Assembly: GCA_963780165.1 (NCBI GenBank)
Contig: CAWABB010000004.1
Coordinates: 1-64,000, forward strand
Length of the DNA stretch: 64,000 nucleotides
Reading direction: 5' to 3'
Origin: CAWABB01 sp963780165
Lineage (GTDB): Bacteria; Bacteroidota; Ignavibacteria; UBA10030; UBA6906
A program made the translations under genes and the position numbers. Positions 33,491 to 42,563 of this stretch are shown here, in pieces. The notes below the pieces were generated by a model, which was not told the DNA's origin, searched no databases, and saw only the letters and a list, made by a program, of their open reading frames with translations. Every line of letters begins with the position of its first letter. The stretch's first letter is position 1.

Positions 33491-36400
33491 AACGGGATTT
33501 CAGCAGGAGCATGAGGCGGGTGCTTCCGCCCTTTGCGTTCCAGAAGAGCCAGGGAAACGACTGATACTCCACTTCGAATTCGGTGCCGGTATCGTAATAG
33601 TTGTCCTGGCCCGTCTGCTGCAGCAGGATCGGGTACCGCACGCCCACATAGGTCTTCGGGCTTACGTAGTTGCCCGCCACGATGGTAATGCCGCGGGCGC
33701 CGTCCTGCCGGATCTGGAAAATGTCCAGGGGGATCTTGTCTTCGGCCAGACCGCCAATCGCTCCCACCACCTGCTCGAGTGCAGCCGACGTGGCGAGATT
33801 GCCCTGCGATGACGTCGATGCGAACGCGCCCGATGTCGCCGTGCCTGTGGTGAGATACGAGAGGATGTCGGCCTGCTCCATCGGCGGATCCGACGAGAGG
33901 GTGAACTGAAACCGTTCGAGCCTTCGTTCGACCTGCATCCGGATTGTCGCTTCCGACATTCCCGATCCCGACCGTGCCGGGACCTTGTACTCCGAATCGA
34001 CGTTCAAGTTGAACTGTTCGGGCGGTCCATCAAACCGGATTTCACCGCTCTTGATCTCGAACTGCCGGCCGAACTGGCTGACGAAGCTTCTGCCCGCCAC
34101 AGGCTTGAGGACTCCCACGAGGCTTAACGGCTCGCCGGGCATGCTCCGCACCTTCAGATCTCCCTCGATCTCCACGGAGAGTGATGGGTTGGCCTTCTTC
34201 CGGATCCATGACCTGCGGGGGAAATGCAGGGCAACGTCGAGCGACACGCGCGTGGTGTCGCCGGCGCCCGACTTGCCCGGGGCCTGCCTGCGATAGCCGA
34301 AGCGCTCGCGCAGGATCGCATAGTCGGCATCCGTCAGCTGGACGCTCTCCACCTGCCCTTCGCTGACGGTTTCGGGGACGACGAAATTGGCCTCGTCGAT
34401 TGTGATGTCGCCGGTGATGACGGGCAGTTTCAGTGTCCCCGCGACCGTCAGGGAACCATCCGCAACGGCCCGCATCGTCTGCGTATTGATGCCCAGGAAC
34501 TTGTGCGGCTTGAAGACCAGGTCGAACGCAGGGTCCTCAAGGGATGCCAGCGAGACTGTTCCCGAGGCCGACACGCCTCCCGCCCCGGTCCGAGCGGAGA
34601 GGCTGTCGATCACGAGATTCGGGCCCTCCAGCGACGCCTCCAGGTGAATATTCGAGTATTCAACCCCGATGGACGTGACGCGGGCGAATGCCGTGTCGAT
34701 TCCGAGATGACCTGTGCCGGAGAATCCGACGGCCTGACCCCGGAGGGCGAGATCCGCGGTCAGAAGCCCGTGAGGCTCCGGAAGCGCCTGCGAATTGAAG
34801 AATGGCTCCAGGAACTTGAGATCGAACCCGTCCGTTTGCAGGAGGAATTCGCTCCTCCGGTCGACGGTGCTGTCGGCTGGACCCTTCGTCGGGGAAGCTC
34901 CGGAAACGAACGGCAGGGAGGCGGGCAGAGAGACGACCGCCTTGAGCTGCGACTGATCCGGTTGCTTCACGATGCTGGTGACTTTCATGAGCCCGGCGGT
35001 CCACTCCGCGTCAGACTCGACCGTTCCAACCGGCTTGCCGTTCGAGGTGATGTGGGCATCGAGTCTGCCTGTCGCCCTGGCATGGTCAGCCGGTCCCGTC
35101 ACGACTGCGTTGAATGACAGCTCTCCGCCAAGATTGGGCCGGCCCAGGAACCGTGCGAGGCGATCGAATGCAAGCGAGTCGATCTGGAGGTGGAAGTCCT
35201 GCTGGCCTTCGGGATCGAGGGTTCCGCGAGCCATGAGCCGGCGCGGTCCCGAAGAGAGAGAGAGGTCGTCGATTCTCAGACCCTTCCCCACCTCAATGCG
35301 GGCTGGATGTTCGAGGAGCCAGAGGCGATACCCCATATTGAGCGCAAGTGAATCGAGCGTGATGGCGTACCGATCGCCCAGCCGTTCTCCGGTTCCGGCG
35401 AAGGCGAGTTGTTCGCCGCTCTCGAGGACAAGGGAGGATCGAAATGAGGAAACGGAGTCGTTGGTCTTCACGATAGCGGCGACGCTGTCGAACACAAGCT
35501 CCCCGATCGCGAGGTCGCTGGCCATTGCTTCGACGCTCATCGCTTCGACGTGCGGGCCGGCTCCCAGCCGCGCGCCGCCCTGCACCTTGAGCGCCGGGAT
35601 CAGGACGTCCTCCATCCCCAGGTTGGCAATATCCGTCGAGAAGTCCAGCTTTCCGCTTCTGCCCGTGCCGGTCAGCGACGCCGAGATCCGTGCTGAGCCT
35701 GTGTGGGAAAATCCCAGGCCGGTTACTCTCCGCAGTCGGTGGAGCGACGCGAGCGATGCGTTCAATCTGAAGTCCGATTCCGTCCCGCCGGTTGTATCAA
35801 GCAGCGCGATCGTGCCGGCGCCCTGTACCATGCCGGCATTCGAGCGCACGAGCAGACTATCCACCTCGATTATGCGGCCGGCGACCGCGAGTACGGCCAC
35901 CAGTGAGTCGAGCCGGAGCGAGTCGAGACTGCCGCTGGCGTACAGGCGTCCGTCAACCTGTGTGATCCCTGGTGCGCCCCAGATTCCCTTCGCGGCGAAA
36001 CGTACGTGTGCGTTTGAACTCGCGAGCGAGCTGTCGCGAGTGAGGCGGCTCAGGTCATGCAGATCCAGGTCGACGTCCGCGTTGAACGAAAGCTGATCGT
36101 CGCGAAGCGATCCCGAACCGGCGAGGTTGACCAACCCGGCGCGAAGAGCTGCGTACCCCCGCAGGGAGACATCGCCGTTCGTGACGTCCGCGGTCACCCT
36201 CGCTTCGCTCACCGGCTCGCGATTGATGCGGGAGGGGAGGAGGTCGAGCGCAATCGAACCGCTTGCTGCCTCCCAGGATCTGCCCTGGAGTTCTCCGGAG
36301 AGGGTCCCGGATACGTCGGTATCAAGGCTGTCGATCCCCGCCAGGGCGCCGATGTCAAGGTGCTCGAACCTCCCGTTGGTGAGCCTTGCGTTCGGGAAGT

Positions 36401-38666
36401 CCTGGAACAGTTCCACGTTTCCTGAGAAGAGCGCGCCGCCGGTGGGAGTCCGGAGATCAAGCTCCACGACGGCAACCTGCCCGGTGAGTTCCCCGGCTAC
36501 CGCCAAGCTGTTGAGGTCCTGTCTGTAGATGCGTGAATGGCCGAGGTCGACCTGGACTGCTCCGACAAGTCCCGTTCTGGCCAGCGAGGCGGCACGGGTC
36601 ATTCCGGAAGCCATGCCTGGCTCCGGTTCCTTGACAAGATGGAGCCGTACTGATCCGTTCAAGTCCGTGGCCCCATCGTCGTCGAGCAGGAGTCCGCCCA
36701 CATCGAGCCCCTGGAAGGTGGCCTCCTGCACCGTCACGGACGGCCGCTGTGCGAACGGCTCTGCCGAAGCGCGAATGTTGATGTCGCCGTCGTTTGTCCT
36801 TCCTTCCATGACCGCCGTGACAAGGCCGTTCTCAAGCCGCGCATCTATATTCGCCCGGGCGATTCGGGTTGTTCGCACGTGCGATGAATCGAGTCGGAAG
36901 GAGAAGCTACCGCTTGCGTGCTCGAGGTCGGGTCCGCGCACCTCGCCCGAGGCCGTGCCGGTCAGGGACATGGCTCCCTGCGTCCCGAGCAGGGCTGAAA
37001 GGTCCAGGCGTGAGAATTCGAGTGCGCGAAGCACGAGCTCGATCACAGAACCGACCCGTGCCTGCGCGTCCAGCCGCATGGATCCGTCAAGCGTCGTCAG
37101 CAACGCCCTTGCTTCCGCGGCGGAATCTCCCGATGTGGCCTCCACCAGGAGCGATTCAACGTCCGGATTCCCGTCCCATCTGATTCGGGCGTTTGCCCGG
37201 CACGTCCCCACAAGAGGATTGAAGCCGGTCCCGCTTGCGCGGATGGTGCCGTTCAGGCCGGCTAGTTTATTCAGGATGTCGTCCGATCCCGGAGTTCCAC
37301 GGGCGAGGGGGATTTGTGCCGTTGTGGTGAGGTCATACACGGGCGGGTCGGCAAACGCGCTCAACCGTCCGCCCAGGGTGAAGAGTAGCGCGTCCAGGCT
37401 CCCCTTGCCGTGCAGATCGGCCCCGCCCTGCTGCAGCGACGCCTCCACGGATGCCCGGAGAACGCGAGATCCCACGAGGCCCCGGGCGTCCAGTGTCGCT
37501 GTCAGCGTGCCATTAAATGTGGACGGATCCGTGCCGTGCCCGACCAGATGTGCGAGCACGTCGATGTGCTGACTCGTGTCGGGCCTGCCGGTGAACGCGG
37601 CGATGCTCACGCCGGCGGTCTTCACCTCCGCCCGCACGCCTGGTTCCTGCGCATTCTGTGCCTCGGCCGATCCGGTAGCCTCGAATGTCCCGCCGTCGGT
37701 GAAGAGGCCGGAGGCTACGACGATGGCGTGGCGCGAATCGCGCTCGAGCGTTACGTGCACCGAGGCCTCGCCTTCGGGACCGAGAGCATCGACGAAGGGG
37801 TGGAGATCGTTGTACGCGATCGGGTTGGCGTCGAGACGGAAAGAGGAGGAGTGAGCCGTGAAAAGGGTGTCGAACGGCAGGGCGATGGTCCCGCTCCCCT
37901 GGATGTTGCTCCGCGGAGAGCGAGCCTGCAGGGATCTCACGGTGATCAGATCGTCCGCCATCTCGCCGGAGAGGTCAATGTGCGTGCTCTCCAGTGCGTC
38001 CGGTCGCGACCGGTATGTCGCCGACAGCGTATCCAGGACCAGTGAGATCGTCCTGCCGATCGAAACATTCCGTGCATCGATCAGGACGCTTGAGATGTCG
38101 GCTGTCGTTGCGGTGGAGTCCCCTCCCGCATGCAGAAAGAACGCGCCGAGCGACACGTATACGGATCCTCCGAAGATTCTCAGCCCTTCCGAGGTATCCG
38201 GCTCTGCATCCGGTGTGGAGCTGAACGGGCGCAGGAATTCCAGGTCACCTTGCGGGGTGGTGCCCGTGATGACCACGGGCCGGATGAGGCGGATCTTCTT
38301 GAACCGGAGCTCGCCTCGCGACAGCGCCGCAGGATCATAGGTGGCTCCCAGCGAATCGATCGCTATCACGAGGGAGCCGTCGGGGTTGGAAATCCGGACT
38401 TCCCTCAGCCAGAGGTCCGTCACCCACGTTCCCCCTGCGGCGCTGACGGTGGCTGTGGTTCCTTCCCACGGATTCGCGAGCGTGAGCGCAAGTTGCGCCA
38501 CCGGACTTGCGACGAAAGGCAACTGGAGAAGCAGCAGGAAGACTATGACCACGAGCGCGAAACCCGCAACGACGAACGCGGCAACGCGGAAAACGGAGCG
38601 TAGGAGGGAGCGGAGGCGCGGCGCTAGCCGGTCGGAACTGTTGTTAGTGTCCGGAATGAGAGGCAA
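33480..38666 (-). CDS. tamB: TamB-like translocation and assembly module protein (AsmA/DUF490 family)
   Basis: The 1728-residue protein has one N-terminal membrane anchor (about 27-50, VFRVAAFVVAGFALVVIVFL). More than 1500 residues of repetitive beta-strands follow (for example GSLDALLFTLGGRLSAFADP), and the C-terminus carries the TamB/DUF490 domain with YLTTGTATSGAFASTSSQ and EDKIPLDIFQIRQDGARG. Such proteins form a periplasm-spanning hydrophobic groove linking inner and outer membrane. The start appears to be TTG at 38666 (AGGA about eight bases before), as no ATG fits. The gene lies between an Omp85-like barrel gene upstream and tamA downstream in one operon. Confidence 0.9.
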   Translation of the reverse strand: MPLIPDTNNSSDRLAPRLRSLLRSVFRVAAFVVAGFALVVIVFLLLLQLPFVASPVAQLALTLANPWEGTTATVSAAGGTWVTDLWLREVRISNPDGSLVIAIDSLGATYDPAALSRGELRFKKIRLIRPVVITGTTPQGDLEFLRPFSSTPDAEPDTSEGLRIFGGSVYVSLGAFFLHAGGDSTATTADISSVLIDARNVSIGRTISLVLDTLSATYRSRPDALESTHIDLSGEMADDLITVRSLQARSPRSNIQGSGTIALPFDTLFTAHSSSFRLDANPIAYNDLHPFVDALGPEGEASVHVTLERDSRHAIVVASGLFTDGGTFEATGSAEAQNAQEPGVRAEVKTAGVSIAAFTGRPDTSQHIDVLAHLVGHGTDPSTFNGTLTATLDARGLVGSRVLRASVEASLQQGGADLHGKGSLDALLFTLGGRLSAFADPPVYDLTTTAQIPLARGTPGSDDILNKLAGLNGTIRASGTGFNPLVGTCRANARIRWDGNPDVESLLVEATSGDSAAEARALLTTLDGSMRLDAQARVGSVIELVLRALEFSRLDLSALLGTQGAMSLTGTASGEVRGPDLEHASGSFSFRLDSSHVRTTRIARANIDARLENGLVTAVMEGRTNDGDINIRASAEPFAQRPSVTVQEATFQGLDVGGLLLDDDGATDLNGSVRLHLVKEPEPGMASGMTRAASLARTGLVGAVQVDLGHSRIYRQDLNSLAVAGELTGQVAVVELDLRTPTGGALFSGNVELFQDFPNARLTNGRFEHLDIGALAGIDSLDTDVSGTLSGELQGRSWEAASGSIALDLLPSRINREPVSEARVTADVTNGDVSLRGYAALRAGLVNLAGSGSLRDDQLSFNADVDLDLHDLSRLTRDSSLASSNAHVRFAAKGIWGAPGITQVDGRLYASGSLDSLRLDSLVAVLAVAGRIIEVDSLLVRSNAGMVQGAGTIALLDTTGGTESDFRLNASLASLHRLRRVTGLGFSHTGSARISASLTGTGRSGKLDFSTDIANLGMEDVLIPALKVQGGARLGAGPHVEAMSVEAMASDLAIGELVFDSVAAIVKTNDSVSSFRSSLVLESGEQLAFAGTGERLGDRYAITLDSLALNMGYRLWLLEHPARIEVGKGLRIDDLSLSSGPRRLMARGTLDPEGQQDFHLQIDSLAFDRLARFLGRPNLGGELSFNAVVTGPADHARATGRLDAHITSNGKPVGTVESDAEWTAGLMKVTSIVKQPDQSQLKAVVSLPASLPFVSGASPTKGPADSTVDRRSEFLLQTDGFDLKFLEPFFNSQALPEPHGLLTADLALRGQAVGFSGTGHLGIDTAFARVTSIGVEYSNIHLEASLEGPNLVIDSLSARTGAGGVSASGTVSLASLEDPAFDLVFKPHKFLGINTQTMRAVADGSLTVAGTLKLPVITGDITIDEANFVVPETVSEGQVESVQLTDADYAILRERFGYRRQAPGKSGAGDTTRVSLDVALHFPRRSWIRKKANPSLSVEIEGDLKVRSMPGEPLSLVGVLKPVAGRSFVSQFGRQFEIKSGEIRFDGPPEQFNLNVDSEYKVPARSGSGMSEATIRMQVERRLERFQFTLSSDPPMEQADILSYLTTGTATSGAFASTSSQGNLATSAALEQVVGAIGGLAEDKIPLDIFQIRQDGARGITIVAGNYVSPKTYVGVRYPILLQQTGQDNYYDTGTEFEVEYQSFPWLFWNAKGGSTRLMLLLKSRYAY

Positions 38667-38731
38667 TCGGGAATCCTGATCGGGCTAAGGGAAATTACCG
38701 CCAAATCAGGTCACATTCAATGCGGTGCGGG

Positions 38732-40330
38732 TCAGTTGAAGCGGAGCGGGTCAAGGATGGGCATATCGAGGAATGCGGACAGCAGCTGGTTTCCAGAGAT
38801 GACGACCTGGGTGAATCTCTTCCCATCGTGCGAGAACGGGAAGTCGATCCGGAGGAGGTCATTCCCTCCCCTGATCGTGTTCTCGATGCGCAGGCCGAAT
38901 CCGGTCGTGTGCCGGAAATGTTGCCCGGCCCAGCTGTCCCCGTCCTCCCACGCGGCTCCGGCGTCATGGAACACAGCCCCTCCGAGCCGGAAGATCCAGA
39001 GGGTCACATCTGGCGTGAAGCGATACTCGATGTTGCCGGTCGCGATGCGGTGGCCGGCGAGCGCGTAGTCGGAATAGCCGCGGAGGCTGTTTGACGTGCC
39101 GAGCGATGGCTGAACCGACGACGACCAGTTCGACCCGAGCATCGTCCTGACCCGGGCAATGAGTGTGTGTTGCGGGAACAGGCGCAGATGCTGGACGATC
39201 TGTGCCGCGACCTTGGTGTCGGTCGACGACCGGCCCTGGAAGAACGTGGAGCTGCTGACTTCGTATCCGAGATAGTACCGCGCTCCGACGTGCATGGCGT
39301 GCTGCCAGAAAGCGCTCATGTGGACGAGCGCGCGGTCGGAGCGGATGGCGTTTCGTCCGTACCCCGCTGCGACATTGAAATGGAATCCCGCAGGTACGTC
39401 CTCCACCATGCCCAGACTGTTCAGATAGGCGGATTTGTAGTACTGCCTGCGCATCATCCCGAGGGAGACGGTGCCCATGTCGATGTTGTCGATCGTTTGG
39501 AGGAACGACGGGTCGGCGTTGCTGCGGGCGCGGAGGTAACCGACGCCGGCGTACAGGCGGAACGCTTCGCCGTTCGAGATGCTCGCCCAGGCTCCCTGCC
39601 GGTCCTGCGACCGATACGTGTCCCGCAGCATGACGGAGCGATCGTAGTAGCGGAGCCGCTCGCGCGAGACGCCAAACAGCGCGCCTGCCGCCCAGGTGGC
39701 CGCGTCCGAGTAGTACGGCCGCTCGACTTCCAGCGAAGTCAGCGTGAGGTCGCGTCCGTTCGCATGCCTGAGGCTTGCTCCCCAACGGCTCGAGAACAGC
39801 CGGCGGTCGGCGAACTCGACGCTCATCCCGTGTGAGGCCCGGTCCTCTTCCCGGTACAGATATCCGATTCCGACGGACTGGCCCTTCCCGAACATGTTTC
39901 CCTCGACGAGACTCATCCCTATTGCCGACAGCCCGTCGCCCTGGTGGTACGAAACGCGCCCGCCGAGCGACCACTTGTCGCGCGTCCGGATAACGACGTC
40001 CACGCTGTCCGTGGAATCGCTTGCGACCTGTATCCAGGCGCCCGTCAGGATGGGGAGCGCGCGCAGATTCCTCTCGGTCTCGTCAATGAGCGAAGTGTTG
40101 AGGGAGTCGCCCTCCTGGAACAGGAGCTCGTTCCGTACCGTCGCCTCGGTGGTCGTCCAGTGCAGACTGTTTGCGGCGGATTCAAGGATGTTCCCGGTCG
40201 GCGAGTCGAATACCTGCAACCGCTCGATCCTTACGGAGCGAATGGTCGTAGTCCCCGGGCGTGGGAGTGCCGTCGCGCAGGCGCACACCACCAGCACGGT
40301 GCAAACGCCAAATAAACGCACTACGGGCAT
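38732..40330 (-). CDS. Omp85-like outer-membrane barrel protein upstream of tamB
   Basis: From the ATG at 40330 the 532-residue product has a signal peptide with a possible lipobox (LVVCACATALP). One POTRA-like stretch follows (VRNELLFQEGDSLNTSLIDETERNLRAL), then a long barrel with SLGTSNSLRGYSDYALAGH, the Omp85 loop-6 RGY motif. The C-terminal strands end FLDMPILDPLRFN. It has fewer POTRA domains than BamA or TamA and may be a two-partner-secretion or lipid-exporting relative. The start was chosen over an upstream ATG at 40468 because it gives the signal peptide. TamB follows 65 bp downstream. Confidence 0.75.
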   Translation of the reverse strand: MPVVRLFGVCTVLVVCACATALPRPGTTTIRSVRIERLQVFDSPTGNILESAANSLHWTTTEATVRNELLFQEGDSLNTSLIDETERNLRALPILTGAWIQVASDSTDSVDVVIRTRDKWSLGGRVSYHQGDGLSAIGMSLVEGNMFGKGQSVGIGYLYREEDRASHGMSVEFADRRLFSSRWGASLRHANGRDLTLTSLEVERPYYSDAATWAAGALFGVSRERLRYYDRSVMLRDTYRSQDRQGAWASISNGEAFRLYAGVGYLRARSNADPSFLQTIDNIDMGTVSLGMMRRQYYKSAYLNSLGMVEDVPAGFHFNVAAGYGRNAIRSDRALVHMSAFWQHAMHVGARYYLGYEVSSSTFFQGRSSTDTKVAAQIVQHLRLFPQHTLIARVRTMLGSNWSSSVQPSLGTSNSLRGYSDYALAGHRIATGNIEYRFTPDVTLWIFRLGGAVFHDAGAAWEDGDSWAGQHFRHTTGFGLRIENTIRGGNDLLRIDFPFSHDGKRFTQVVISGNQLLSAFLDMPILDPLRFN

Positions 40331-40407
40331 GGGGGGCCGAAGGTGAGGGGTTCGTGCATGAAACAATAATATGCATGCCCGGGAACTAAGCCGCAAGGCT
40401 TGCGTGA

Positions 40408-40513
40408 CCTTATGTGAGACAAACCCTAGTGAGGCAACATGGCCTGAATGGAACCTCATGTGAGGCAACGACCCTCATTTGGAGTAGAACCCTACGTGAG
40501 GCAATAAGGCCTG
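40408..40513. repeat. array of degenerate direct repeats upstream of the Omp85-tamB-tamA operon
   Basis: Variants of ACCCTCATGTGAGGCAA occur five times between 40408 and 40505. The units near 40422 and 40488 extend further into CATGGCCTG and TAAGGCCTG. The core CCTCATGTGAGG is a near-perfect palindrome. They lie 80-180 bp upstream of the barrel gene start, within the 333-bp gap 40331-40663 that holds no gene. They could be operator sites or a decayed minisatellite. Confidence 0.5.
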
Positions 40514-40663
40514 TCGACGGGATCGGGAGGAGAATTATCACACAAAGGAAGAAGACAGGGTTAGAAGGGTGACGGTGGGTGGTCGCTGCGGGCCGGTACG
40601 GACGCCTGCGTCCGGCAGCCAGTGACGCCGGATGGACCACTGGTAGAGTCAATTCAGGAGGTA

Positions 40664-41851
40664 TTACCTCCGAACGATGAGCGATTCCTGGGGAGCGGAA
40701 AGGTACCGGGCCCCTCCGGGCTCGACGACCACCATCTCTTCGATCGTCACGACCCCCCGGCCCGGGACGGTAAGGCGGGGCTCAATCGTGAACACCATGC
40801 TCTCTTCAAGCGGCTGGAACGGTTTCCGGGCGTATTTCTCCCAGGCCGGCCCGAGGAGGGCAGTTCCGTCGTGTGCGAATCGACCCACCTGATGACCGAG
40901 GGCGTGCGGAAATTCTGGGTATCCGGCACCAGTGATGATGTCCCGTGCAATCTTGTCGATGGTGACTCCCAGGACGCCCGGCTTCATGGCTTTGCGGGAT
41001 TCTTCGACCGCCCGGCGGATTGTCTCGAAGCCGTGAAGCACGTCCCGGGGAGGCTCTGACTCCCCGTCTGCCAGGACATAGAATGTGCGCTGAAGATCGG
41101 AGCAATAACCGTTCACCCGGAGGCCAAAATCCATGTTGAGCACATGGCCACGTTCGACCTGCCGCGCGGTGGGGCCGTAATGAGCCTCGGCCGTGTCGGG
41201 TCCCGTGAAGACCGCCGGACATGAACCCGGATCCCATGCATACGTCAGGCCGCGCTTCCCAACCTCTGCCCGCATGAATGAGGCGATCTCCTCCTCCGTC
41301 CGCCCGGCCGTGACGAAGGGGGTCACGAGGCCGAAGATCTCCAGTGTGTGCCGTATCGCCTCCTGCATCGCACGAACCTCCCACGCGCTCTTTCTCTGGC
41401 GAAGCGCGGAGATGATCGGCTCAGCGCTGACGATGCGGTCCTGCAGCGACAGGGCGGACAGGAGATCCACCAGCGTCAGATACATTCCGTGCGTGATGCC
41501 ATCGCAGACCTCGCTGTCCTTCGAGAAGTTCACGGCGATCGTCTTTGGATTCAGGCCCGACATTGCTTCAAGGAACGGAGCGCGAATTCCCTCGACGTAG
41601 CCGACCACGCGATCGTATGCCCCGAGATCGAGGAGAGCTTGCTGGTCATACTTCCCGACGATCGCGGTGCGGCTGCCGTTGCGCGTGAGGATGACCGCGC
41701 TATGCCACGTCAGGTCGCCCGGCACCAGGAATGGAAGCGTGGGGTCGCCGTTGAGAGCCGTCTCGCGCACGAACGTGATCCAGTAGTCGATGTCGAACTC
41801 GTCCAGAAGGGCGATGGCCTGGCGGAGTTTCTCGGTGATCAGTTGCGACAC
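40664..41851 (-). CDS. M24 family metallopeptidase (Xaa-Pro aminopeptidase-like)
   Basis: The 395-residue protein has a creatinase-like N-terminal domain (to about 160) and the pita-bread catalytic domain. Its five metal ligands appear in order: Asp in NMDFGLR, Asp in YCSDLQRT, His in LGHQVGR, Glu in FTIEPRL and Glu in VTIEEMV. It probably removes N-terminal residues before proline, or handles small proline peptides. The hydroxyproline operon lies about 3 kb away, and the proline theme may be coincidence. No signal peptide is present, so it is cytoplasmic. Confidence 0.9.
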   Translation of the reverse strand: MSQLITEKLRQAIALLDEFDIDYWITFVRETALNGDPTLPFLVPGDLTWHSAVILTRNGSRTAIVGKYDQQALLDLGAYDRVVGYVEGIRAPFLEAMSGLNPKTIAVNFSKDSEVCDGITHGMYLTLVDLLSALSLQDRIVSAEPIISALRQRKSAWEVRAMQEAIRHTLEIFGLVTPFVTAGRTEEEIASFMRAEVGKRGLTYAWDPGSCPAVFTGPDTAEAHYGPTARQVERGHVLNMDFGLRVNGYCSDLQRTFYVLADGESEPPRDVLHGFETIRRAVEESRKAMKPGVLGVTIDKIARDIITGAGYPEFPHALGHQVGRFAHDGTALLGPAWEKYARKPFQPLEESMVFTIEPRLTVPGRGVVTIEEMVVVEPGGARYLSAPQESLIVRR

Positions 41852-42563
41852 GGCGGTGCTCCGTTCATGGTATAGCGAATGATGCTCAAGACTGCGACGA
41901 GATCGATAACCCAGTACAGGATCGCTTTGCGAGGCCGGGAGGAGTGGACTGAAGGACGGTGCAAAGTAGGGAGGGAAGCAGTGAAAGGCAAGGAGGGGGA
42001 GGAAGGAGGGGAGAGGCGATCATCGAAAACGCGTTATCAGAGATCGACGTACGAAGATAGAAGGACGAAGATCCAGGGACGAAAACCCAGGGACGAAGAC
42101 CCGAGGACGAAGTCACAAGGATGAAGACCCGAGGACGAAGTCCCAAGGATGAAGACCCGAGGACGAAGTCCCAAGAACGAAGTCCCAGGGACGAAGACTC
42201 AAGGGAGAAGATCCAGGGACGAAGACTCAAGGACGAAGGCGAAAAGGGGGGACTTCGAGGATCAAACATGCCGGATGGGGGGCTGGCAAAAAGCCTCACG
42301 TGCCCGGGCATCATCTCGCGGCGCCACCATCGAACACCGCTACAGAATGCAGTCCCGCCTGCGACAGGACTCTTTCCGGGCACGCGAAAGCAGAACAGCC
42401 TTGTCCAAGGTAGGGTGTGGATGCCCGAAAGGAAACGGCTGGTCGGCAGGATGCAGGGAAGACGCGATGAGATGAAGGCATGAATCGACAGTCCGCGCGG
42501 CCGGGTGAGCCCGAGATGCAGGGCGAACCAGTGAAGGACGGCAGAACGAGACCCGCGACGGCG
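41852..42563. other. 712-bp region without genes, built around a minisatellite
   Basis: No credible gene is present. The open frames here run through the repeat array and lack ribosome sites. The repeat occupies 42064-42245; the flanks (41880-42050 and 42250-42563) show no recognised element. Confidence 0.7.
42064..42245. repeat. 14-bp minisatellite, 13 tandem copies
   Basis: Starting at 42064, the unit GACGAAGACCCGAG and variants recur every 14 bases thirteen times (42064, 42078, 42092 and so on to 42232). Some neighbours alternate between '...GACCCGAG' and '...GTCCCAAG' ends, suggesting a 28-bp higher-order step. Since 14 is not a multiple of three, the array does not encode a regular peptide repeat. 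It lies between two genes transcribed leftward. Confidence 0.95.

Noticed and set aside
42064..42245. CRISPR array or repeat-protein gene at the minisatellite
   Set aside because: There are no spacers between repeats, and the 14-bp period cannot encode a regular peptide repeat in one frame.
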